Positions 8,943 through 19,000 of a stretch of DNA of 64,000 nucleotides are shown here, piece by piece (position 1 is the stretch's first letter; every line of letters starts with the position of its first letter). The notes beneath the pieces were generated by a model, which was not told where the DNA came from, made no database searches, and was given only the letters and a program-made list of their open reading frames with translations. This stretch comes from Myxococcales bacterium. GTDB taxonomy: Bacteria > Myxococcota_A > Polyangia > Polyangiales > Polyangiaceae. The stretch is taken from contig SECP01000044.1 in assembly GCA_004193285.1 (NCBI GenBank), forward strand, positions 1 to 64,000, given 5' to 3'. The position numbers and the translations under genes are program-made.

Positions 8943-10093
8943 GCCGCTCCGTACGCGTCGGCCTCGCCGCCTTGCTGTGGGCCGCGCTCGCCTGTCAAAG
9001 CATCGCGGGCGTGGAGGACGTGACTTATGGCGCAGAAACCGACGGCTGCGCCAGCTACTGCGCGACCCTCAAGGAGGCGTGCCCCGGCGACGTCGCGGTC
9101 TACGAAGACGACGAGATTTGCGAAAATGTCTGCAAGATCTTCAAGGCGGGCACCCCCTCCAAGCCGCAGGGCAACACGCTCGCTTGCCGCGCAGAGCAGG
9201 CAGACGTAGCGCTGAGCTTCAACTCGGATCTCTCCGAGAACCGTAGCAATTGCGAAGCGGCCGGCCCGGGCGGTGGCGATCAGTGCACCATCTATCCGAG
9301 CACGCCCAATTGCGAGGGTTACTGCACCGTGTACATGGCCGCGTGCACGAACACCAAAGACTGGGGCTTCAATACGTTCGAGCAATGCACGGCGCGTTGC
9401 GCCGCTTTCCCGTATAGCGGGACGTACACGGCGGCCGAAGGTGCCAAGGGCGACTCACTGGCTTGTCGTTTGCACCACGCCACGCTCGCCACGGTGGACC
9501 CGGACAACAACTGCGAAAGCGCGGGCGTGCGCCCGAGCGGGGAATGCCTCGGCAGCGGGGACCCGAGCTGCGACGACTACTGCCGCGTGAACGAAATCGC
9601 CTGCAGTGAAGACTTTTCCGTGTACGAGACGCGCCAGCAATGCAAAGCGGTGTGCAACGCGCTGCGCAAGGGTGATCGTCAGCTGGACACCGGCGGACAA
9701 GACACGGTCGGATGCCGCTCCTACCACAGCTACTTCGCGCTCATGGGCGCTCCGACGCCGCATTGCTCGCACTCGGGGCCAGCCGGGGACGGCGTGTGCA
9801 GTGACGATCCGGAGCACCCCAACTGCATCGCGTTCTGCGGGCTATTCGCGAAGGGCTGCGCGGACGCCTACGCGGACGTCTACGGGGATGACGACGAGCT
9901 GTGCGTCTCCGAGTGCGAAGAGCTGGACGACGCCAACGTGATGGGCGGCAACCTGTACAGCATCGGCGCCGCCCAAGAGGGCAACACCCTCAAGTGCCGC
10001 ACGCTCCACGCGGCGCGCGCGCTCACGGAGCCCCGGTCTGCGGACATGCCCCGCTACTGTCAAGCCGCCCTCGGCGGCGATCCGTGCAACTGA
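8939..10093 (+). CDS. Cysteine-rich lipoprotein with four internal repeats
   Basis: A 384-residue lipoprotein (LAC lipobox, Cys19). The mature protein has four repeats of roughly 85 residues. Each begins C-x3-C (CASYC, CEGYC, CDDYC, CIAFC) and contains a further conserved cysteine pair of C-x3-C form (CENVC, CTARC, CKAVC, CVSEC), followed by a stretch ending L-x-C-R and a final C. The regular spacing implies repeated small disulfide-bonded modules, so the protein is surface-exposed or periplasmic. Start and stop codons overlap with the TPR/PEGA protein, which implies coupled expression. I do not recognise the repeat as a named domain. Confidence 0.75.
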   Translation: MSRSVRVGLAALLWAALACQSIAGVEDVTYGAETDGCASYCATLKEACPGDVAVYEDDEICENVCKIFKAGTPSKPQGNTLACRAEQADVALSFNSDLSENRSNCEAAGPGGGDQCTIYPSTPNCEGYCTVYMAACTNTKDWGFNTFEQCTARCAAFPYSGTYTAAEGAKGDSLACRLHHATLATVDPDNNCESAGVRPSGECLGSGDPSCDDYCRVNEIACSEDFSVYETRQQCKAVCNALRKGDRQLDTGGQDTVGCRSYHSYFALMGAPTPHCSHSGPAGDGVCSDDPEHPNCIAFCGLFAKGCADAYADVYGDDDELCVSECEELDDANVMGGNLYSIGAAQEGNTLKCRTLHAARALTEPRSADMPRYCQAALGGDPCN

Positions 10094-10100
10094 CCGGAGG

Positions 10101-10871
10101 TCACCGATCCGGCACGCGCCGGATTCGGGCCGGCATCAGGTCCGGTACGCCATCGCCCAGCTCGGCGTGGTTGCCGAGCCCCGAGCGGTCGTAGGCGCGC
10201 GCTCCTTCGGCTTCGTCGAACGGCAGGTAGAGCACGATGGGCTCTGCGTCGCTCGGCGCGTCGCCGGCTGCGACTGCGGCGATCTCCTCCGCCGTAAACG
10301 CCCGCTCGTAGATGCGCAGCTCGTCCACCGCCCCGTGGAAGGGGTGCTCGAAGCCGCTCGTACTCCCCAAAAACGCCTGCGTCGGCGTGCGATTGGTGAG
10401 CTCGGTCATGCTCCCGCCGACTTCGACTCCGTCCACGAAGAGGCGCGAGTGCTTCGCGCCCTGGATGACGAAGACGAAGTGGTGCCACTCCCGGAGCGAG
10501 ACGGCGGCCTCCGACCGGGCGAGATCGCGACTGCCGAGTACTTTGTAGACGAGCGGCACGTCGCCATCCAGCGCGAGCGCATAGCCGGAGTCCTCCGAGC
10601 GATGCAGGGTGAACAAGACTTGCAGAGAGTCCCCGCTGCGGAGCGCCCCTTCCGCTCGAAACCAGAGCATGACCGTTTGGTCTCGCTGCACGTGCGGCGC
10701 GCGAGCGGTGCCAAGGCTGGCGTAGTCGTTCACCCCGTCGAACGCGAGGGCTCCGTCGTACGTCGCGTCGCGCGGGCCGATGTCCGTGAGAGACTCCGGC
10801 GAAGGAGGGGTGGCGTTACCACACGCGGCGGTCGCGAGCGCCAGCGCCAGCGCCGGCCATGCCGTGCTCAC
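10101..10871 (-). CDS. LamG/concanavalin-like domain lipoprotein
   Basis: The GTG at 10871 overlaps the TGA of the upstream phosphotransferase gene (GTGA), giving a 256-residue protein with signal and lipobox (ATAAC). The mature protein is a LamG-type laminin-G-like jelly roll. It opens with ALAFDGVNDYASLG, continues VMLWFRAEG and WHHFVFVIQG, then LFVDGVEV, and ends with VDELRIYERAFTAEEI. It probably binds carbohydrate or another surface ligand. A second, shorter part (EPIVLYLPFDEAEGA) looks like the start of another LamG copy. There is no functional link to polyphosphate apart from the coupling. Confidence 0.8.
   Translation of the reverse strand: MSTAWPALALALATAACGNATPPSPESLTDIGPRDATYDGALAFDGVNDYASLGTARAPHVQRDQTVMLWFRAEGALRSGDSLQVLFTLHRSEDSGYALALDGDVPLVYKVLGSRDLARSEAAVSLREWHHFVFVIQGAKHSRLFVDGVEVGGSMTELTNRTPTQAFLGSTSGFEHPFHGAVDELRIYERAFTAEEIAAVAAGDAPSDAEPIVLYLPFDEAEGARAYDRSGLGNHAELGDGVPDLMPARIRRVPDR
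10107..10124. terminator. Possible small hairpin between convergent genes
   Basis: ATCCGGC and GCCGGAT form a perfect 7-bp stem with a 4-nt loop. It lies just inside the 3' end of the LamG gene and 14 nt beyond the stop of the convergent Cys-rich lipoprotein gene. There is no T-tract. It may help end transcription or be chance in GC-rich DNA. Confidence 0.3.
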
Positions 10872-12340
10872 TCCTTGCAAGCTGCCTCCAGGCGGTCGCA
10901 CAAGGTCTGCAGCACCTTGACGCGCGCGAAGCGCTTGTCGTTCGCCTCCACGAGCGTGAAGGGCGCTTCGGGCGGGCTGCAGCGGGAGACCATCTCTGCG
11001 GCGGCGGCTTCGTACTGGTTGGCTTGCTCGCGATTGCGGTAGTCCTCCGCGGTGATCTTGTAGCGCTTGGCCGGATCTTGGCGGCGCTCGTCGAAGCGGC
11101 GCAGCTGCTCTTCCGGCGAGATTTGGAGCCAGAATTTCACCAGCACCACTCCGCTCCGCCACAGCTCGCGTTCGAACTCGTTGATCTCTTGATAGGCGCG
11201 CTGCCACTCCGGCTCACTGGCGAAGCCCTCCACCCGCTCCACCAGCACGCGGCCATACCAGCTGCGATCGAAGATCGTGACCTTGCCGCGCCGGGGCAGG
11301 TGCCGCCAAAAGCGCCACAAGTAGTGGTGTGCGCGCTCTTCGTCCGTGGGGGCGGCGATGGGAATGAGCCGGTAGCTGCGGGCGTCCAGCGCCCAAGTGA
11401 TGCGACGGATGGCGCCGCCCTTCCCGGCCGCGTCCGGACCTTCGAATACGAGGAGCGCGCTCTTGTCTCGCTTCTTGAGCTTGCGCACCAAGCCGAACAG
11501 CCGCGCCTGGAGCCGAGGGACGCTCTCCTCGTAGTCGTGCTTGGTGAGCGCCTGGGTCAGGTCGAGCTTGTCCAGCAGGGTGTCGGGGTCCGCGATCTTC
11601 GGCAGGCGCGCAGCCGAGGGGGTGGGCCGCGGCTGAGCCAGGCGCGCTTCGATCGCGTCCAAGATGGCGCGAGCGGCGGTGATGTTTCGGTAGCGCGTGT
11701 CCTCCCCGTCGATCACGTTCCACGGGGCGTAGCCGGTGCTGGTGTGACTGATGACCTGCTCGGTGACCTTGATGAGCTGGTCGTAGCGCTCGTGGTTCTT
11801 CCAATCCTGCTTGAGGACCCGAAACCGGGTCGTCTTTTTACTCTCCAGCTCCTTGAGCCGGCGGCGCTGGGCCTTCTTGCCGATGTGGAACCAGAGCTTG
11901 ACGAACAACGTGCCACCATCCGCCAGCGTGCGCTCGAAGCCATTGATGCGCGCGGTGCGCTCGGAAAGCTCCAGGTCGGAGATTCCGTTCCAAACTCGGT
12001 CGTGGATGGGCTCCGTGTACCAGGCGCCCGAGAACACGGCGATGCGACCGGCGGGGGGCAGCCACAGCCAGTAGCGCCAGAATTCGGGGTGCGCGCTCTC
12101 TTCCTCCGTGGGCGGCGCCCAGGACTCCGCCCGGAGGAAACGCGCGTCGAACCACTCGTGGAGGGCGTTGACGGTCTCGCTCTTTCCCGCGCCGTCCGCC
12201 CCTCCGACGAGGACGACCACGGGGAAGCCGGCGTTCCGGAGGCGCGCCTGAGCGTCCAACATCGCCGTGCGTAGGCTGGGCAATACCGCGTCGTACTGCT
12301 CTTTGGATAGGGAGCGACCGAGCTCTGCCGTCTTGAGCAT
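10868..12340 (-). CDS. pap: Polyphosphate:AMP phosphotransferase (two-domain PPK2 family)
   Basis: The 490-residue protein carries two PPK2 domains in tandem, each with its own P-loop: GGADGAGKSET (about 46-56) and EGPDAAGKGGAI (about 298-309). Each half also has the PPK2 lid and Walker B type segments (PAGRIAVFSGAWY and RRGKVTIFDRSWYGRVLVERVEG). Two-domain PPK2 enzymes of about 480-500 residues transfer phosphate from polyphosphate to AMP to give ADP (class II PPK2). The second half has the fuller set of catalytic motifs, as usual. It acts in the cytosol to regenerate nucleotides from polyphosphate. It is coupled to the LamG lipoprotein downstream. The class assignment is by architecture. 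Confidence 0.9.
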   Translation of the reverse strand: MLKTAELGRSLSKEQYDAVLPSLRTAMLDAQARLRNAGFPVVVLVGGADGAGKSETVNALHEWFDARFLRAESWAPPTEEESAHPEFWRYWLWLPPAGRIAVFSGAWYTEPIHDRVWNGISDLELSERTARINGFERTLADGGTLFVKLWFHIGKKAQRRRLKELESKKTTRFRVLKQDWKNHERYDQLIKVTEQVISHTSTGYAPWNVIDGEDTRYRNITAARAILDAIEARLAQPRPTPSAARLPKIADPDTLLDKLDLTQALTKHDYEESVPRLQARLFGLVRKLKKRDKSALLVFEGPDAAGKGGAIRRITWALDARSYRLIPIAAPTDEERAHHYLWRFWRHLPRRGKVTIFDRSWYGRVLVERVEGFASEPEWQRAYQEINEFERELWRSGVVLVKFWLQISPEEQLRRFDERRQDPAKRYKITAEDYRNREQANQYEAAAAEMVSRCSPPEAPFTLVEANDKRFARVKVLQTLCDRLEAACKE

Positions 12341-12391
12341 GGCGCATCATCCTGGCCGCCCCCCGGCGCGACGGCAAGGCCCTCACCCCCC

Positions 12392-14284
12392 CTAAAAGGA
12401 CGCCTCCACGCCCAGGCTCGGCAGCACGATGGGCCCGGCCGTAACCAGCTCACAGCGACCGCCGCATTCGTAGCGAAGGGCCTCCTTGGCGGCGGTGGCA
12501 TTCAGCATTTCCGCGACCACCGAGAGCTCGAAGCGCTCTGTCACACGAAATGGACGCTCCAGCCGCCAGTCCAGCCGCACGTAGCCAGGCGCGCGCCGCC
12601 CGGACGAAGGCAACGCGCCGTCGTCGCCGATCTCGAGCGCTGGGAAGCCGGAATAGTAGAGCCCACGCAGGCCCGCGCGAACCTTCCACCACAGCTCCAC
12701 CGCGAGCGCCCCCTGAAGGACATGGCGGCGGTCATAACCAGACCAGGTGTCTTCCCTGCCGCCCGAACGCGTGGCCCAAGCCAGCGTGTAGGAGACGTAG
12801 CCGCCCACTCGACGCGTGAGCAGGCGCCCGAGCCGCACCTCCACCCCGCGCGCGAGTAGGTTTTGTCGCTCGTCGAGCGAGGCTGCGTCCAGCCGGAACT
12901 CACGCGCTCTACCCAGTGGATCGACCACGTTTTCGTAGCGACTCTCGAAGACACCGGTGCTGAGCGTGAGCTCGAGCGGGAGCGCCACGCGGACGGTGCT
13001 GGATGCGTGCATGCCGTGCACCAAACCGCGCGCCAACGAGCCGACCTGCGCGGCGGGCACACCGGGCACGAAGTTCGGCTTCTGACTGGCGATACCGAAA
13101 CGATGCTCGACCGACACGTACGAGGAGAGCCGCGCCGTTACAGCGAGGCGCGGGTCGACGGAGCCCGCGTGCTCGCCTCGCGAAGTGAACAGATCCGCGC
13201 GCACCCCAGGCTCGATGCTGAGCCGGCGATGGGGACGATAACGCAGGCCAAGGTAGCCGCCCAGCGCGTGATCGGTGCGGGTCGGAAACAACTCGATGAG
13301 ATCCGCGCGATCCAGGCGATCTGCGCCCACCGAGAGCGCGATGTCGTTGAGTCGCGCGTCCGCGCCGAAGCGCGCCTCGACTCCCGCGCCGAGCTCAACG
13401 GTCAGATCCGTGCGGACACGGAGAGAGCGATCCGTGAGCGATGCACTGTCGTCTTTCGTGCGGTCGCGCCCCACCGTGACGCCGCTCGTGATGGCGACCT
13501 TGCGGGCCTGGTGCGCGTAACGCAGATCCAACCGATGAAAGCCGGTGTCGCCGCCCACCGCCCCGGCCAGCGCCTCGCCCCCGTAGTGATCGCCGGCCCC
13601 GAACGCGAACACCCCGAGCGAGCCATGCGGCGAGACCTCGCGCGTGACGCGCAGCTGGTAGTCCCAGTAGCCGAACTGCTCGGCGCTGAGCGCACTGTAA
13701 AGCAGACCGGTGAAGGAGTAGCGACCCGCAACCAGCGCGGAGCCAGCGCCGTCCGCGAAGGGCGCCTCGAGCAGCGCGCCCGCGTCGAACAGACGCAAGT
13801 TGGCTTCGCCGCGGAAGCGGCCGCTGGGTGCGGAGGGCTCCGCGACGATGACCGCGCCCGCGCTGCCGCCATAGCGCGCGTCCGCCGGCGCAGATTGCAA
13901 GACGACTCCGGAGAGTGAGCCGGGGTGCAGCACCGAAGGCCCGAGAAAAGCGTGGTAGAGCAGCGGCAGCTCGACGCCGTCCACCACGTAGCCGACGCTG
14001 GCGGGCGGCGCGCCGCGGATGAAGAAGATGGGCAAACCGGAGATGGTAGGCACCACCCCTGGCAGCGAATCGATCGCGCGCAGCGGATCGCCAAACGCGC
14101 CCGGCAGCTCACGCGCTTGAGCGCGCGATAGCGCTGGCGTGCCGGGCCCCGGTGCATTGCCGCGTACCTCCACCACCGTCGGCGCGGCTTCGCTTGGCGC
14201 AGTTTGGCACAGCGCGGCTGGCGACCAAGCGACGAGCGACACCGCCGCCGCCAGCGCCCGTCGTCCGTGCCCTATCCTCTGCAC
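12392..14284 (-). CDS. TonB-dependent outer-membrane receptor
   Basis: The 630-residue protein has a signal peptide (to about residue 26), then a plug domain. The plug starts VVEVRGNAP and includes LRAIDSLPGVVP, FIRGAPPASVGYVVDGVELPLLYH and LSGVVLQSAPADARYGGSAGAVI. The remainder is an antiparallel barrel with repeated aromatic strands, ending SLGVEASF with a C-terminal Phe as expected for BAM-dependent barrels. It imports an unknown ligand across the outer membrane, or acts as a Myxococcus-type transport or secretion partner. No TonB, ExbB or ExbD gene lies nearby. It diverges from the lipoprotein gene at 14345 across a 60-bp gap. Confidence 0.88.
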   Translation of the reverse strand: MQRIGHGRRALAAAVSLVAWSPAALCQTAPSEAAPTVVEVRGNAPGPGTPALSRAQARELPGAFGDPLRAIDSLPGVVPTISGLPIFFIRGAPPASVGYVVDGVELPLLYHAFLGPSVLHPGSLSGVVLQSAPADARYGGSAGAVIVAEPSAPSGRFRGEANLRLFDAGALLEAPFADGAGSALVAGRYSFTGLLYSALSAEQFGYWDYQLRVTREVSPHGSLGVFAFGAGDHYGGEALAGAVGGDTGFHRLDLRYAHQARKVAITSGVTVGRDRTKDDSASLTDRSLRVRTDLTVELGAGVEARFGADARLNDIALSVGADRLDRADLIELFPTRTDHALGGYLGLRYRPHRRLSIEPGVRADLFTSRGEHAGSVDPRLAVTARLSSYVSVEHRFGIASQKPNFVPGVPAAQVGSLARGLVHGMHASSTVRVALPLELTLSTGVFESRYENVVDPLGRAREFRLDAASLDERQNLLARGVEVRLGRLLTRRVGGYVSYTLAWATRSGGREDTWSGYDRRHVLQGALAVELWWKVRAGLRGLYYSGFPALEIGDDGALPSSGRRAPGYVRLDWRLERPFRVTERFELSVVAEMLNATAAKEALRYECGGRCELVTAGPIVLPSLGVEASF

Positions 14285-14344
14285 CAGGTCTTTATAGCGG
14301 GGAGGCTCTTCCGTGCGCGCTCAAAAGTGCTACCTGAAGAGTGC

Positions 14345-16039
14345 ATGCGGCGCGTGTACGCGGTGGTCTGCCTGTTGCTGCTCGGCTGCGACCCCACTGC
14401 GGGTCTGGCGGACAGCGCGGACGCAGCGCTGCCGGGTACCAAGCGGTACTTCGACGGGCGCGGCTCGAAGCTGGCGGAGGGTCCATGGAACCGCGTCGTC
14501 GTCGATCTGGACGCGGAGACTCTGTATCACCTCGGGGCTCGCCGAGCGGACGACGACGCGCCGACGTTCCACCTGTTCGGCGCGGACGCGCGGGAAGGCT
14601 GTGAGGTAACCCCGAACGCCGGCACCTGGCTGTTGGGCAAAGCACCCGGAGCCCCTTTCCGACTGCTCCCGTTTCTGGAGAGCATGGATGAGCGCGGCCG
14701 AGGCCGACTCCGCTTCACCCAGCTGGACTGTACGGTCCAAGACTTGGTCGTGGAGGACGCGGGGCGGCCCTACGCTCGCCTGTACGACCAGGGCTACCTC
14801 GTACCGACCGGCAACGGTTACACCTTTGCGGACCCTTGGCGCGGCAAGACTCGTAACATCGCCACGAACCTCGAGGCTGTTCTGCTTTGGAGCGATGCGG
14901 TGCTGCTCTGGGCCGATGACGAGCTCAAGAGCTTCTCGGGTGAGCTAGAAGAGCGCTCTCGATGGGGCAACGCGCCATCCAGCGTGGTGCCGCTTGGAAA
15001 CGACTTTTTGGTCGAGGACGCGGACGGCCTGCACCGGGTCCGGCTGGACCACCGCACGCTGAAGCTTTCGGCGGAGCCGGTGCTGGAGGGGGCGTGCCGT
15101 CTGCAGCGCTCGGCCCTCTCGGCCGGGGATACCTCGAGCCAGTGGGTGATCGCGGAGTTGCCGTGTGGCAGCGCGCGTCCCAGCCTCCTTCAGCTGAAGA
15201 GAGAGACCACGGAGCTCCAAAGCCGCACGGAGCTGCCTTTCGACGCGGACGCGCGTTACACCCGCTCGTTCGCGACGCGGTTGGGTGAGGGGGACGAGCC
15301 GCCCCGAGTCGGCGTCGCCTACCTGACGGACGTAGACGAAGACGAGCTCGGCACGTTGTGGGTGTGGAGCGGGGAGGACGCGGAGCCAATTCGGCTCGGC
15401 GAGCTTGCGGAGCCCGATTACGTGTTCCTGCAATCGCCGGGCGGCGAGTGGGCCGGCATTGCCCAGGTCAACTACCAGCTCCTCGGCGGCGCGGAGGCAC
15501 GGGATTGGCTCCACTTTCGCTGGGACGGCGCGGTAGAGACGCTCGGCGAGCGCGTGGTGCGAAACAGCGTGACCGGCGAGCCCCTCGTCAATTTCGATGG
15601 CGTGGCCGGTGACCTGTCTCGGTTCGACGAGGGCGGGTACGAGGTGCTGGCACGAGGCGTGCCCCCCTCCGTCGGCGAAGTCACCTCGTACGTCGGCGAA
15701 AAGCTCTACGCGCGCGTGGACCAATTCGACGGCACGTCAGGTCGCTTGCTGATGGGGCCGGAGCCGCGACAACCGGCTTCCTGGGCAACCTTGGGCAGCC
15801 AAGTGCCCCCCGAGCAGGCGCGGTTCGCGTGGTTCATGCCCGCGCTCTTGTTCCTCGAGGATTGGGACAGCGAGCGCGGCACCGGGCGTTTGGTCGCCTA
15901 CAACTACGAGCTGGACGCGCGCAGCACGATCTCCGAGGGCGTGAGCAGCTTCGACCTCACGAGCTACCCGTGGGACGGCGTGGTGTACGCGGTGCCGGCC
16001 GGAAAGCAGCGCGGTCTCTGGTTTTCCAAGGCCAAGTAG
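14345..16039 (+). CDS. Large lipoprotein of unknown function
   Basis: The ATG at 14345 begins a lipoprotein signal (MRRVYAVVCLLLLGC, Cys15). Longer in-frame starts upstream only add unlikely sequence that overlaps the receptor promoter region. The 564-residue product is acidic, rich in Glu, Asp and aromatic residues, and predicted mostly beta-stranded. It has loosely repeated strand pairs such as LYHLGARRADDDAPTFHLFG and ARLYDQGYLVPTGNGYTFAD, which suggest a beta-propeller-like fold. I recognise no domain. It diverges from the TonB-dependent receptor and may share its regulation. Confidence 0.65.
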   Translation: MRRVYAVVCLLLLGCDPTAGLADSADAALPGTKRYFDGRGSKLAEGPWNRVVVDLDAETLYHLGARRADDDAPTFHLFGADAREGCEVTPNAGTWLLGKAPGAPFRLLPFLESMDERGRGRLRFTQLDCTVQDLVVEDAGRPYARLYDQGYLVPTGNGYTFADPWRGKTRNIATNLEAVLLWSDAVLLWADDELKSFSGELEERSRWGNAPSSVVPLGNDFLVEDADGLHRVRLDHRTLKLSAEPVLEGACRLQRSALSAGDTSSQWVIAELPCGSARPSLLQLKRETTELQSRTELPFDADARYTRSFATRLGEGDEPPRVGVAYLTDVDEDELGTLWVWSGEDAEPIRLGELAEPDYVFLQSPGGEWAGIAQVNYQLLGGAEARDWLHFRWDGAVETLGERVVRNSVTGEPLVNFDGVAGDLSRFDEGGYEVLARGVPPSVGEVTSYVGEKLYARVDQFDGTSGRLLMGPEPRQPASWATLGSQVPPEQARFAWFMPALLFLEDWDSERGTGRLVAYNYELDARSTISEGVSSFDLTSYPWDGVVYAVPAGKQRGLWFSKAK

Positions 16040-16050
16040 CGCGCCGCGCG

Positions 16051-19000
16051 TCAATCATCGTAGAGCAAGGGCTCGCGCGCCTCCGAGTAGGCTTGAACCA
16101 GCCTGCGAGCCTCGCCCGGTACGTCCACGAACCTCACGCCGAACCCTGGTGGCGCGTCCTCGCCGAGCTGATCCCGTACCCACGCCACGCTGCCGGATAG
16201 CTCGCAGCTCGGCCCGGTTGGGAAGCGCAGCGCGACGCGGACGCCCGCGCCGAGGGGTGGCGGCTTCTCGTAGGTCGCGACGAAGATGCCGCCGCCGCTG
16301 AACAGATCGCTGGAGGAGAGCGGCCGATAGAAGTTGGTCGGCCCGCCTACGCCGAGCTCGACGTCCACTCGCCGCGCGCCCGCCAGCGCGCCCTGCTCGA
16401 GTTGCTGCGACAGCCGCGCGAGCAGCTGCGAGACCTCCGTCAATTTCTGACCCGCGCCCGCCGAATCAGCCTGGGTGGCTCTCTGCCCGAGCGCGCCCAG
16501 CGCTTGCTGCAGGAGCTGGTTTTGCTGCAGCAATAGCGGCATCAGGCCGCCGTTGCGTTCGTCCTCGAGCCGCACTTCGACCCGGGACCGCGAGAGCTCC
16601 CCGAGGCTTTTGGAGAGCGCTTCCAGCCCTCCCTCCGATTTCGCTCCCGCGAGCGAGGCCACGATCGCCTCTTTGATGCCCTTCAGCTGCACATCCAGCC
16701 CGGAGAGCGTCCCCGTGACGCGCGCCACCGGATCCGCGTCGCCGCCGCCCATGCGCTGGACCCGCGCGAACGCGTCCTTGATCTCCGCCCAGCGCGCGCC
16801 CTGCTCCGGGGTGAGCCGGCCGCGCATCTCCGCTAGCTTGAGCAGGTTTTGCTCGGCGCCCTTGGTCAGCGTCTGCGATTCACTCGCGTAGTGGTCGTCG
16901 ATGAGGCGCTGGAGCTCCTGCTCGTTCATGGCGCTCACGACCTTTTCGGCGAGCTTGGCCATGTTGCGGTAGCTACCTTGCAACTTGAAGGGCGGCTCGG
17001 TCCGGTAGCGGTCGTCTTGGGAGGCGGAGGCGATGTACTCGAGGTTCACGCGGAGGAGCACCTCCTGAACGGTGAACAGCCGCTTGAAGAGCTCCGCGAT
17101 TTCTTGAGCTTCCGCGCTCGAGTAGCCGTAGCTCAAATCGCTCAACGCGACTTCTTCCCCGCGCGCCATGGCGATCAGCTTGTGCACGTCCTCCGCAGGG
17201 CGGCCCGCAAGGGGTGCGAGGACCGTGTTGGAGGTGAGCGCGTTCTCCAAGTAGCTGAGCGCGAAGGCCTCGCGCTTGCCCTCGAGGATGTCGCCCAGGT
17301 TGTAGGTATCGGCGCGGTTGGCCAGCATGTCCGGTATCTGGAAACGGGCGCCGCTCTCCGTGTACGGGTTGCCCGCCATCACGATGCAGAACTTCTTTCC
17401 GCGCAGGTCGTACGTGCGAGTTCGACCATTCCACACGCCTTCGATGCGGCGCTGGGCGTCGCACAAGGAGATGAACTTTTGCAGCAGCTCCGGGTGCGTG
17501 TGCTGAATGTCGTCGAGGTAGAGCATCACGTTGTTGCCCATCTCGAGGCCAAGGTTGATCTTCTCCACCTCTTGGCGCGCGGTCGCGTTGGGCGCCTCGG
17601 TGGGATCCAGCGAGTGTACCTCCGTACCGAGAGCGGGTCCGTTCACCTTCATGAACACGAGGCCCAGCTTGCTGGCCACGTATTCCATGAGCGTCGTCTT
17701 ACCGTAGCCAGGCGGAGAGACGAGCAAGAGCAGGCCCATCTGGTCCGTGCGCTTCGCGGCGCCGGCCGCGCCAAGCTGCTTGGCCAGGTTCGCGCCGACG
17801 AGCGGCAGGTACACCTCGTCGATGAGCCGGTTTCTCACGAAAGACGTGAGCACGCGCGGCAGGTACTCGCTCAGCCGCAAGCGGTCCCGCGCCTGCGCCG
17901 CCAGCTCGGTTTTGAGGCTTCGAAACGCTCGAAATTGCGGCGCTCGGTCTTCGATGAACGAGGCTACCCGCTCGAGCAGCTCGAACAAGCTCACGGGCAT
18001 GGACCGCGCGGCGATGCGCGGGTGCGAGCCGAGGAGGTTCTGAACCGAGACGTCGGTGTTGGCGCTCGACACCTCGAACTCCAGGTCACCGTCAGCCACC
18101 GCGCGCGCCGCGAGCTCGAGGCGATACTCCGCGCCCTTGCCGGCGTGGCGCAAAAACGCGTCCACGTAAGAGAGCGCCACCCGCAGCCGCTCGGGTGGGT
18201 GGGCGGAGAGGACGCGTAAGTCTTCCTCCAACCCACGCGCGGCCCCGGTTTGCTCCAGATGCGAGAGGAATTCCTTACGTAGCTCCGCGGCCCCGCCGCT
18301 CTCCGTGAACTTGGCGCGTTCTCGAGACACCTCGCTGACGAGGTACCTGGCCGCGAAGCGCGCCGTCTTCGCTTCGCTACCCACGCCGAGCGCCGCGAGC
18401 GCCTCGGCGACTCCGCTCGCGAGCTCCCGGGACAGCTCCAGCTCGGCGCTGCCGTCGTTCAGACGCTCCCGGAGCCGACCTGCGCTCTGAGCCCGGCGCT
18501 CCAGCAAGTTTTTGCGATCGGCGGGCAAGCTTTGCCAGAACAGCCATCCGGCGGCGCGGGCTCGCGGCGAGTAGCGGAGGGTTCCTGCCACCTTGAGCAA
18601 GCCAAGGACCTTTTCGAGGATCAGCGCCGCGTCGTGATCGTGCACGCCGCGCTCGTAGCCTTCGTCGATGCGCTCGGCCGCAACTTGGCGCACCAGCTCT
18701 CCGAGCTCCTCGGCGCGTGCCGCGTTCTCCAGGTCCGTCAAGGTGCGGCCGGCCGCGCCGGCTTCCGCCTCCTGCAGCAAGCTGACGGCTAGGAATTCGG
18801 CGCGGTACACGTCGCGCGTCTCCGATACCAACTCTTGGTCCCACAGCTCGCGGGACGCATCCAAGAGCGGGTTCGAGATGGGCTCGAAAAAGTCAGTGCC
18901 GGTCAGGTGCACGTTCAGCGTCCCCTCCCGCGGCACGATCGCCAGCTCCAGGGGCCGCGTGTTGACGCTGAACCGGTGAGCTCCGAAGCGGATGACGTTG

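Noticed and set aside
10167-12274. Plus-strand frames opposite the LamG and PPK2 genes
   Set aside because: Composition is typical of shadow frames, while the minus-strand frames carry complete conserved domains.
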